A DNA stretch of 5,360 nt. It comes from a bacterium. GTDB lineage: Bacteria; SZUA-79; Acidulodesulfobacterales; Acidulodesulfobacteraceae. The number at the start of each line of letters is the position of its first letter. The stretch's first letter is position 1. The DNA lies in contig JAJZLA010000147.1 in the NCBI GenBank assembly GCA_021803845.1, forward strand, positions 1 to 5,360. The letters are read 5' to 3'. This document shows positions 1 to 5,360 of the stretch, one piece after another. The notes under the pieces are model-generated. The model saw nothing but the letters and a program-made list of their open reading frames with translations, was not told the origin of the DNA and did no database searches. A program made the translations under genes and the position numbers.

Positions 1-1074
1 CGATTTTAAACTGCCGTTAAATAATGTTAAATCAATCTTTTTAAAATTTATAATATTATTTTCATTCCTGCCGAAATTTCCGGCGCATTCTACGGTTCCT
101 TTGTTTATATCTCCGCCCGAAAAGACGACGTTTTTAAGATTAACCGAAGCGCCTGCGCTGATTTTTCCGCCAAAATCGCCGGAAGCCGTCAGTTTTGCGC
201 TCAAACGCCCTTTTAAAGCAGGCAGAAAGGTAAAATTTTTAGAAAAAGAAGACAGACTTTTTACTTTTAACGAAGTGGCGTCGTTAAATTTTTTAACAAA
301 TCCCGAAGTTTTATTTTTTTGATTTAATTCCAATATGCCGTCCGACGCGGCGGCAAGATAGGAATTGCTCAGGCTTATCCCGCGGTATTTTATAAAATTG
401 TTAAAATAATGAATTTCGACCGCTTCCGATTTAAAAATCTTCCGCAATTTTAATTTTTTAGATTTTATCAATATATAGGGCATATCATATTTAAAATATA
501 TGCCGCTGTTTTTATATAAAAACGGTATGGGATTAGGTTTTTTATAAGCGGTTAGCTCAAATTTTTTTAACTTTAATAAAATATTTTTATCGGCATCGTC
601 TAAGCTTAAATTGCCTTCCGTTATTTTTAATTTGTCTAAAGACGCCGAAACAAAAGAACCGGGATGTTTCTCGAAAATAGTTTTTATGACCGAATCGATA
701 TTTTTAAAATTATCGAACCGGCCGTTTTTTATTAATATATTAACTTTAGGGTCTATTATATTAATTTTATAAATAATTATTTTTCGTTGAAAAATATTAA
801 ACGGACCGAACGTTATATTAATGCGTTTAACTTTTGCGAAATTTTTAATATTTAAACCGTAAAGGCTTATTTGAGGAGAAAAAACGGAAAATTTTATTTT
901 TTCTATAGTCGTATTTTTTTTTAGAACGGAGGAAATATATGCGGATAAATAGTTTTTAGCCTTCAAAGCAAAATAAGGCGACGTAATGAATAAAACGGCG
1001 CTTGCGGAAATTACGGCCGAGAAGAGTAAGAGGATTAATAAATAAATTTTAAATTTCTTTTCATATTTTTTCAT
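1..1074 (-). CDS. TamB/AsmA-like envelope protein, N-terminal part (runs off the left edge)
   Basis: The frame is open from an ATG at 1074 to base 1, giving 358 codons with no stop. The protein starts with a short basic stretch (MKKYEKKFK) and one hydrophobic segment at about residues 9-33, fitting an inner-membrane signal anchor. After that come alternating short hydrophobic strands rich in Lys, Asn and Ile, including a stretch near residues 55-110 with the pattern 'V-F-S-P-x-I-S-L-Y-G-L-x-I' and later 'I-I-D-P-K-V-N-I'. This layout is typical of the AsmA/TamB/YhdP group, whose long beta-rich bodies span the periplasm and take part in lipid transport or outer-membrane assembly. The start is fixed by a TAG stop directly before the ATG in the same frame. 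No clear Shine-Dalgarno sequence precedes it. The first 14 bases overlap the end of the response regulator gene, so translational coupling is likely. The family call rests on architecture, not on a catalytic motif; the C-terminal half, needed to separate TamB from AsmA or DUF748-type proteins, is outside the window. Confidence 0.72.
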   Translation of the reverse strand, partial: MKKYEKKFKIYLLILLLFSAVISASAVLFITSPYFALKAKNYLSAYISSVLKKNTTIEKIKFSVFSPQISLYGLNIKNFAKVKRINITFGPFNIFQRKIIIYKINIIDPKVNILIKNGRFDNFKNIDSVIKTIFEKHPGSFVSASLDKLKITEGNLSLDDADKNILLKLKKFELTAYKKPNPIPFLYKNSGIYFKYDMPYILIKSKKLKLRKIFKSEAVEIHYFNNFIKYRGISLSNSYLAAASDGILELNQKNKTSGFVKKFNDATSLKVKSLSSFSKNFTFLPALKGRLSAKLTASGDFGGKISAGASVNLKNVVFSGGDINKGTVECAGNFGRNENNIINFKKIDLTLFNGSLKS

Positions 1075-1780
1075 CTATAAATTTATAGCCTACGCCTCTT
1101 ATGGTTTCTATAAATTTAACCGATTCGTCTATCTCGATATTCGACCTCAATCTCCTGATGTGGACATCTACCGTCCTCGGTTCGACGAATGAATTGTTTC
1201 CCCAAACATTATCCAGCAGTTTTTCCCGCGAAAAAACATCTCCGGCATAAGTCATTAAAAAGATAAGAATTTTAAATTCTATAGGGCTGAGTTTTATCTC
1301 GTTATTTTTTACCGTTACGCTGTGTTTGCTAATGTTTACGGCGATATTTTTAAACATATACCCGCCCGATGCCTCACTGCTTTGCTTATTATTAACTTTA
1401 GCGGCGGGCATTCTTTTTAAAATAGCGCGGACGCGGGCAAGGAGTTCATTTACGGAGAAAGGCTTGATAATATAATCTTCGGCGCCGGCTTCGAAACCTA
1501 ATATTTTATCTACTTCTTCCTGTTTTGCCGATAAAAATATAACGGGAACGCCCGACAAGCTGGAATCCTGTTTTATTCTTTTGCAAACTTCGTAACCGCT
1601 GATATCTGGGAGCATAAGGTCCAGGATTATAATATCGGGCTTAACGACCTCGGCAATTTTAATGCCGTCGAATCCGTTAAATGCAAATTCGACGTTATAA
1701 CCTTCTTTTGCAAGATTATATTTTAAAAGTTCTACGAGATCGGATTCGTCGTCTATTACAAGAATATTGACTTTGCTCAT
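1061..1780 (-). CDS. OmpR/PhoB-family response regulator
   Basis: This 239-residue protein is a DNA-binding two-component response regulator of normal family length. The receiver domain covers about residues 3-122. The acidic pocket is D10-D11, the phosphoacceptor is D54 (in LDLMLPDISG), the switch residues are S84 and Y103, and the conserved lysine is K106 (in IKPF). A short linker rich in Ser, Asn and Lys follows. The C-terminal winged helix runs from about residue 145 to the end, with the wHTH signature LSPIEFKIL, the recognition-helix region RTVDVHIRRLR and the closing wing IRGVGYKF. I chose the ATG at 1780 because MSKVNILVIDDE is the normal start of the receiver fold; a TTG at 1816 would add 12 residues, but that TTG is part of a -35-like TTGACA. 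No Shine-Dalgarno sequence precedes the ATG. The gene overlaps the TamB-like gene by 14 bases. No partner histidine kinase is visible. The phosphate-regulator role of PhoB itself cannot be assigned from sequence alone. Confidence 0.95.
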   Translation of the reverse strand: MSKVNILVIDDESDLVELLKYNLAKEGYNVEFAFNGFDGIKIAEVVKPDIIILDLMLPDISGYEVCKRIKQDSSLSGVPVIFLSAKQEEVDKILGFEAGAEDYIIKPFSVNELLARVRAILKRMPAAKVNNKQSSEASGGYMFKNIAVNISKHSVTVKNNEIKLSPIEFKILIFLMTYAGDVFSREKLLDNVWGNNSFVEPRTVDVHIRRLRSNIEIDESVKFIETIRGVGYKFIDEKI

Positions 1781-1785
1781 AATAA

Positions 1786-1816
1786 ATAATACAACATAAA
1801 AATCCGGTTCTGTCAA
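1786..1816 (-). promoter_or_regulatory. Sigma-70-like promoter of the response regulator, possibly leaderless
   Basis: Read on the minus strand, a perfect TTGACA (1816-1811) is followed after 19 bases by TATTAT (1791-1786). The spacer is two bases longer than ideal. The A of the regulator's ATG (1780) lies six bases past the -10 hexamer, about where transcription would start, and no ribosome binding site is present. If the promoter is used, the transcript would have little or no leader. It lies in the 53-base gap after the helicase stop codon. Confidence 0.45.
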
Positions 1817-1828
1817 GCCGAAATCCGG
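1800..1828. repeat. 8-bp direct repeat around the regulator -35 element
   Basis: AAATCCGG occurs at 1800-1807 and again at 1821-1828 on the plus strand, 21 bp apart, which is two helical turns. One copy lies just upstream of the TTGACA element and the other in the promoter spacer. OmpR/PhoB-family regulators bind direct repeats on one face of the helix, so this could be an autoregulatory site. The copies can also pair weakly as TCCGG/CCGGA, followed by five T on the minus strand, so a weak attenuator after the helicase gene is an alternative. Confidence 0.35.
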
Positions 1829-1833
1829 AAATA

Positions 1834-3225
1834 TTACCTTACTTTGCTTTTTGCAATATTGCCTTTAGAATTGTTTTGTTTTTTTGCGTAGCCGTGCCGC
1901 GGCGGATAATTCCGGCTGCCGGCTGCGGCCGATGTCCTTTCCCCATATATTTTCCTGCTTCCCTGCCTTTGAGGCAATGGATTACGGGGTTCGGCGGCAG
2001 GCATATTTGCGGGCGGAACAAAGCTGTCGAATAAAACCTTTGGTATCTCGCGTTTTATAAACCTCTCAATTTCTTTCAGGTAGCGAAGTTCTTCCTTGTC
2101 TACTAAAGAAATAGCTTTTCCGCTGCTGCCGGCGCGCCCGGTTCGCCCTATGCGGTGAACGTAATCTTCAGCCGCGTTAGGCAGTTCAAAATTTACGACA
2201 TGCGGCAGGCGGTCGATATCTATTCCTCGCGAAGCCACGTCGGTGGCGACAAGCGCCGTTACCGAACCGTCTTTAAACTGTGCCAGAGCCTTAATACGCG
2301 CAGGCTGGCTTTTATTTCCGTGTATAGCGGATGCCGAAATTCCGTCCGCGGCCAGTTTATCGGCAAGGCGGTTAGCGCCGTTTTTCGTGCGGGTAAAAAT
2401 CAATACCTGTTTCCATTTATGATGCTTGATAAGATGCGACAAGAGATGGCTCTTCAAGCGCTGGGAAACTAAATGGACGCTCTGGTCCACTAATTCCGAA
2501 GCTGCATTGCGTTTTGCGCCTTCTACAAAAACCGGATTATGAAGTACGGAGGCTGAAAGGGTCTTGATTTTTTCGGAAAAAGTTGCCGAAAATAATAAGT
2601 TCTGCCGTTGTTTAGGCAGAAGCGCGATAATTTTTTTAATATCGACTATAAATCCCATATCCAGCATCCTGTCGGCTTCGTCCAGCACGAAGATTTCGAC
2701 GCCTGATAAATCAACTGTTTTTTGTCCTACGTGGTCAAGCAGGCGGCCGGGAGTCGCCACTAATATATCAACGTTACGGCGCAAGGCTTTTATCTGAGGC
2801 ACTATGCTCATTCCTCCGAACACCGCCGTAGATTTTAACGGAAGATATTTTCCGTATGTTTTTACCGATTCTTCTACCTGTGCGGCAAGTTCGCGCGTCG
2901 GCGCCAGAACTAAACAGCGCGGTCTGCCGGAGCGGGAAACCGCAGCGGGTTTTTCTGCGAGCAGGTGGAGTATCGGAAGCGTAAAAGCCGCCGTTTTACC
3001 GGTTCCGGTCTGTGCGCCGGCCAGCAGGTCTGACCCCGACAATACCGCAGGAATAGCTTTGGCCTGAACGGGGGTCGGATTTTCGTATCCTGCATCGGCG
3101 ATAGCCTGCATTACAGGTTTTGACAATTTTAAATCTTTAAAACCGATTTCCTTATTGATTTCCTTATTTACGTTATCGGATAGTTTAGGCGATTCCGCAG
3201 CATAATTTTTTTTGTTCTTGAACAT
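1834..3225 (-). CDS. rhlE: DEAD-box ATP-dependent RNA helicase, RhlE type
   Basis: This 463-residue protein has the full set of DEAD-box helicase motifs. In order these are the Q motif (GF at about 28-29, then PTPVQ at 50-54), motif I AQTGTGKT at 71-78, motif Ia PTRELA at 109-114, TPGR at 158-161, DEAD at 182-185, SAT at 213-215, motif IV region LIFTRT near 275-280, motif V TDVASRGID at 328-336, and motif VI HRIGRTGR at 357-364. The close spacing and phrases such as DLLAGAQTGTGKTAAFTLPIL match the RhlE subgroup, cytoplasmic enzymes that unwind short RNA duplexes in ribosome maturation and RNA turnover. A tail of about 55 residues rich in Pro, Arg, Lys, Gly and Asn follows the core and probably binds RNA non-specifically. 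I chose the ATG at 3225 because GGAGGA lies ten bases before it; the in-frame ATG at 3243 has no ribosome binding site. The gene is visibly richer in G+C than its neighbours: 40 of 60 bases in 2881-2940. Confidence 0.96.
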   Translation of the reverse strand: MFKNKKNYAAESPKLSDNVNKEINKEIGFKDLKLSKPVMQAIADAGYENPTPVQAKAIPAVLSGSDLLAGAQTGTGKTAAFTLPILHLLAEKPAAVSRSGRPRCLVLAPTRELAAQVEESVKTYGKYLPLKSTAVFGGMSIVPQIKALRRNVDILVATPGRLLDHVGQKTVDLSGVEIFVLDEADRMLDMGFIVDIKKIIALLPKQRQNLLFSATFSEKIKTLSASVLHNPVFVEGAKRNAASELVDQSVHLVSQRLKSHLLSHLIKHHKWKQVLIFTRTKNGANRLADKLAADGISASAIHGNKSQPARIKALAQFKDGSVTALVATDVASRGIDIDRLPHVVNFELPNAAEDYVHRIGRTGRAGSSGKAISLVDKEELRYLKEIERFIKREIPKVLFDSFVPPANMPAAEPRNPLPQRQGSRKIYGERTSAAAGSRNYPPRHGYAKKQNNSKGNIAKSKVR

Positions 3226-3235
3226 TTTTAGACAT

Positions 3236-3241
3236 TCCTCC
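3236..3241 (-). promoter_or_regulatory. Strong Shine-Dalgarno site that sets the helicase start
   Basis: GGAGGA on the minus strand ends ten bases before the ATG at 3225. The site lies inside the six extra codons that would be added by starting at the ATG at 3243, which argues for the shorter protein. An ATG immediately after the site (3235-3233) is in another frame and reaches a stop within about 17 codons. This is the only strong Shine-Dalgarno sequence in front of any gene in the window. Confidence 0.75.
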
Positions 3242-3257
3242 ATTGTGAGTTTAAATT

Positions 3258-3263
3258 ATTATA
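3258..3263 (-). promoter_or_regulatory. Possible proximal -10 element of the helicase gene
   Basis: A perfect TATAAT on the minus strand would start transcription near 3251, about 26 bases before the ATG at 3225 and just before the GGAGGA site. No good -35 hexamer is found 16-18 bases upstream, so this is a weak call in AT-rich DNA. Confidence 0.3.
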
Positions 3264-3347
3264 CAAATTAACACTGCATCTAGTTTTCGAGGAATATTTA
3301 CAGGAATACCGGGGTTTAACTTTAACAATGTCGATAATGTATGTTTT

Positions 3348-3376
3348 ATTATACGATTATTTTTTAAAATAATCAA
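3348..3376 (-). promoter_or_regulatory. Sigma-70-like promoter of the helicase gene
   Basis: On the minus strand TTGATT (3376-3371) and TATAAT (3353-3348) are separated by exactly 17 bases, a near-consensus arrangement. Transcription from about 3341 would give a leader of roughly 115 bases before the helicase start. Long leaders are common in front of RNA helicase genes. The spacer is filled by an inverted repeat at 3355-3374. The rest of the gap 3226-3394 shows no gene and no obvious terminator for the acyltransferase gene upstream. Confidence 0.6.
3355..3374. repeat. Inverted repeat inside the helicase promoter spacer
   Basis: On the minus strand GATTATTTT and AAAATAATC form nine-base complementary arms separated by two A. 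The repeat lies between the -35 and -10 elements and overlaps four bases of the -35. No T-run follows, so it is not a convincing terminator. It could be a repressor operator, but AT-rich inverted repeats also occur by chance in such DNA. Confidence 0.4.
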
Positions 3377-3394
3377 ATTTTTTATTTAATTTAT

Positions 3395-4542
3395 TTATCT
3401 TTTAATTTTTAATTTAATTTTAAATGCCGAATCTTTTAATTTTTCTTTAACTTCTCTTTCTATAAACAAGCTGATCTTATAAATATAATAAATTATTTTA
3501 TTCTTATATAAATAAAGCCTGTAATTTTCTCTTTTAACAGCGCCGAATCTTTGTTTATATTCTTCTCCGCCCTTGAGAAAATCGAATTCTTCGTATTTTT
3601 TGCCTATAGCCTCTTTTATAATATAATAAGTTAAAACTATGCCCGGATGAAAATTGGAATATTCCGGGTCGAATCCCGGCAGATATACCTGCCTTTTATT
3701 TCCGGAATCGAAACAAACCGCCGATGAAATAATCTTTTCTTTGCCGCCACAGCCGCCGTTTGTTTTTTCGTTAAGCGCCAGAAAAGACAGCGCAATTTTA
3801 TTTTTGTTATATAATACGGTAAATAAATCCGTAAAAAAATTTTTTATTTTTTATTATAAAATACCCCTTTTTTTCCTTTTTCGTTCCATCTTTTTTGGTG
3901 CAGGTCGAAAAAACAGTTTAAATATTCCTTAAATAAAGATTTATCTACAGCCGAAGAACCTATGAATCCGATATTATTTTTTTCCGCTTTTTCGACCCTG
4001 TTTAAAATATTATATCTTTGCTTAGAGTTAAAACGCTTCATGTAGCCGTCCATATTGTCCGGCAGATTAAAATAATAGCAGTCGCCGCTTTCTTTATAAT
4101 TCAATTTTAAACCGTAATGCTCGGAAACGCTTTTTTTAATGCCGTTAAGCAGTTCACCTGAAACCTGTCTCATGTAAATTATATCCGCTATTTTATTATT
4201 TGTGATTTCCCCGAATATTTCGGAATAAATTCTTTCTTTATCGGCATCTTTTTTTACGATGATATCAAGATAATCGGAATAATCGCCGCTAATAAATATC
4301 AGCGATTTAAAAAACAAAAAAAATCTCTTCAGAAAAAAAGGGGCTAAAGCTTCTAATTCATGGGCATCGTTATAAACGGCTATTATAAAAAGACTGTTCT
4401 TGCCGCGCAAAAAATATTTTATCCAGAGAAAATTCCAGTCAAACGAAAGAAAAACGTTATCGTTCGGGCTTGATTTCAATAAATCGTTCCATTCGCTTTC
4501 GAGCTTTTTAAGTTCTTCTATACTGCGGATAATTTTTATCAT
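3395..4542 (-). pseudogene. GNAT-family acyltransferase (Acetyltransf_6/FemAB-like), one frameshift
   Basis: The N-terminal part reads from the ATG at 4542 to a TAA at 3846-3844 (232 residues). The same protein continues in the -1 frame to a TAA at 3397-3395, about 150 residues more, so the intact product would be about 382 residues, a normal size for the family. Visible signatures are FNSKQRYNILNRVEKAEK at 171-188 and HQKRWNEKGKKGVF at 215-228 in the first part. The second part has YLPGFDPEYSNFHPG, then a TYYIIKEAIGKKYEEFDFL stretch and GGEEYKQRFG, which match the C-terminal acceptor and CoA half of this fold. Related proteins acylate sugars or peptidoglycan and polysaccharide precursors in the cytoplasm; the substrate here is unknown. 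The second part has no ATG or GTG, so it cannot be a separate gene. The frame change must fall in the run of six A at 3852-3847. A sequencing or assembly error, real decay, or slippage are all possible. There is no strong Shine-Dalgarno sequence before the ATG. Confidence 0.85.
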
Positions 4543-4567
4543 TTCTGCGGTTAAGATTTAATTTTTT

Positions 4568-4576
4568 ATTATACCA
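4568..4576 (-). promoter_or_regulatory. Extended -10 promoter of the acyltransferase gene
   Basis: On the minus strand TGG directly precedes a perfect TATAAT (4573-4568), an extended -10 element. No clear -35 hexamer is seen, which extended -10 promoters tolerate. Transcription would start near 4561, leaving a leader of about 19 bases before the ATG at 4542. Confidence 0.55.
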
Positions 4577-4636
4577 TTTTTGCGGCATTTATAAAAAATT
4601 ATTTTATAACCGTTTTAACTATGAATCAGTTAAGCC

Positions 4637-4665
4637 TTGATTGCCCATTGAAATAATAGTATTAT
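4637..4665 (+). promoter_or_regulatory. Sigma-70-like promoter of the sensor gene
   Basis: TTGATT (4637-4642) and TATTAT (4660-4665) are separated by exactly 17 bases. Transcription would start near 4672 and give a leader of about 69 bases before the ATG at 4741. It diverges from the acyltransferase promoter about 60 bases away. The rest of 4543-4740 holds no gene that I can see. Confidence 0.55.
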
Positions 4666-4723
4666 ATTTTATGATGAATTATCCGGTAATGCTATAAATT
4701 ACATTTATAAGATTTAATTTAAT

Positions 4724-4741
4724 TAAAAACAATTGTTTTTA
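4724..4741. repeat. Perfect 18-bp palindrome at the sensor gene start
   Basis: TAAAAACAATTGTTTTTA is a perfect palindrome whose last base is the A of the ATG at 4741. It takes the place where a Shine-Dalgarno sequence would be, and none is present. It could be an operator for a dimeric regulator or an RNA hairpin that hides the start codon. The arms are AT-rich, but the perfect match and the central CAATTG make chance less likely. Confidence 0.6.
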
Positions 4742-5360
4742 TGAGTATTATCAAAAAAATAAAGGGCAAGCCTTCTTTATCTAAATCGGATAAACTTCAG
4801 ATATTGGCGATGCACGTTTTCTTTTTATTTCTGGTCTGCATCGTACTTTCCGTTTTTATATACGAAACCGTAAGCCTGAAAAAAACAGTCGTAAGACGCC
4901 TACAAGTCGCTTCAAAACTAACGGCTTCCGATGTATCTTCCGCAATTAAAACGCAAATAGACGCCCATTTCCACGACCTTAAATTTTTAAGAACTGATTT
5001 TTTAAATATAAACGATGGACATCTTACTCCTAACGCGCAAGCATTGCATGTTTTTAAGGATTTCAAGAAATATCATCCCGGTATTGCGGCCATTAACATT
5101 CTTAATCCGTCGATGGACAAAATAGTCTGGTCGAGTTACGGAAAAGACCTAAGTTTAAATATAAAAAAAATTATTTTTACTCCTTTATCCGGCTATCCAA
5201 ACCGTTATATAGGAACGCTTTATTTTCAAAAAACCGATAATAGATGGGTTATACCCATGAACGAACGTATAGTCAATAAAAACGGCAAGACATTAGGCTT
5301 CGTCGGCTCTCCTTTCATACTTTCAAATTTTAATCTAATAAATACCCCGAAACCTCAGGC
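4741..5360 (+). CDS. Membrane-anchored sensor protein with Cache-like domain, N-terminal part (runs off the right edge)
   Basis: The frame is open from the ATG at 4741 to the window end, 206 codons plus two bases. The protein begins with a basic cytoplasmic segment (MSIIKKIKGKPSLSKSDK), followed by one strongly hydrophobic helix at about residues 20-42 (LFLVCIVLSVFIY). After the helix come a long helical stretch (residues 44-85) and a mixed alpha/beta region containing KYHPGIAAINILNP (110-123), a Gly-Thr-Leu strand near 158-161 and VIPMNERIVNKNGKTLGFVG (170-189). This order matches the extracytoplasmic Cache-type ligand-sensing region of diguanylate cyclases, phosphodiesterases, chemoreceptors and histidine kinases. 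A second membrane helix and the output domain would follow outside the window, so the activity cannot be stated. A TAA at 4720-4722 closes the frame upstream, and the next in-frame ATG (4810) would cut into the membrane helix. No Shine-Dalgarno sequence is present. It is transcribed divergently from the acyltransferase. Confidence 0.75.
   Translation, partial: MSIIKKIKGKPSLSKSDKLQILAMHVFFLFLVCIVLSVFIYETVSLKKTVVRRLQVASKLTASDVSSAIKTQIDAHFHDLKFLRTDFLNINDGHLTPNAQALHVFKDFKKYHPGIAAINILNPSMDKIVWSSYGKDLSLNIKKIIFTPLSGYPNRYIGTLYFQKTDNRWVIPMNERIVNKNGKTLGFVGSPFILSNFNLINTPKPQ

Noticed and set aside
101..322. A plus-strand 73-codon open frame.
   Set aside because: It is antisense to the TamB-like reading frame, which is continuous for 358 codons and has a membrane anchor and family-like strands.
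1062..1064. An ATG overlapping the regulator stop (ATGA) as the start of the next gene.
   Set aside because: That frame stops after nine codons; the TamB-like frame starts at the ATG at 1074 instead.
1801..1829. An intrinsic terminator after the helicase, with TCCGG and CCGGA arms followed by T5 on the minus strand.
   Set aside because: The stem is only five base pairs with a loop of about 16 bases, too weak to call; the same bases are better explained as direct repeats around the promoter.
2155..3067. Plus-strand open frames at 2155-2472, 2564-2797 and 2804-3067.
   Set aside because: They lie antisense to the helicase, whose motifs cover the whole region, and their translations show no recognisable domain or start signal.
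3663..3682. A tRNA T-arm-like element: CCGGG and CCCGG arms around a TCGAAT loop.
   Set aside because: The loop has six bases instead of seven, there is no acceptor stem, D-arm or anticodon arm, and the stretch encodes the conserved LPGFDPEYS segment of the acyltransferase.
3654..3932. A plus-strand 92-codon open frame across the acyltransferase frameshift.
   Set aside because: It is antisense to both halves of the acyltransferase, and its sequence is low-complexity Phe/Leu-rich translation of A/T runs.
4797..5066. A minus-strand 89-codon open frame inside the sensor gene.
   Set aside because: The plus-strand frame is longer, has a coherent membrane helix and sensing region and a promoter; the minus frame has no recognisable features.

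Overview
The window is AT-rich bacterial DNA with compact genes. It most likely comes from a Gram-negative (diderm) organism, because it encodes the start of a TamB/AsmA-like envelope protein next to a two-component response regulator. The mix of A/T-rich codons with many GCC, CCG, GGC and TCG codons, and the protein styles, remind me of AT-rich deltaproteobacterial-type lineages. That is only an impression, and no marker here fixes the taxonomy.

Layout. Four genes lie on the minus strand, read right to left: a GNAT-type (Acetyltransf_6/FemAB-like) acyltransferase broken by one frameshift (4542 to 3395), an RhlE-type DEAD-box RNA helicase (3225 to 1834), an OmpR/PhoB-type response regulator (1780 to 1061), and the first 358 codons of a TamB/AsmA-like protein (1074 to beyond base 1). 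Diverging from the acyltransferase, on the plus strand from 4741, is the first ~206 codons of a membrane-anchored sensor protein. Its output domain lies past the right edge. The intergenic stretches are 3226-3394 (helicase promoter region and leader), 1781-1833 (regulator promoter) and 4543-4740 (divergent promoters plus a palindrome).

How the parts may work together. The regulator and the TamB-like gene overlap by 14 bases and are almost certainly co-transcribed, which suggests an envelope-related regulon or at least shared control. No histidine kinase is visible beside the regulator. The helicase, probably involved in RNA remodelling or ribosome assembly, sits just upstream and may read through, but the regulator has its own promoter-like sequence. 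The acyltransferase and the sensor seem to be independently transcribed. I see no tRNA, rRNA, CRISPR array, insertion sequence or integrase.

Novelty. Most of the window is ordinary. The points most worth checking are the tightly localised frameshift in the acyltransferase, the possibly leaderless regulator promoter bracketed by direct repeats, and the 18-bp palindrome that runs into the sensor gene's start codon.
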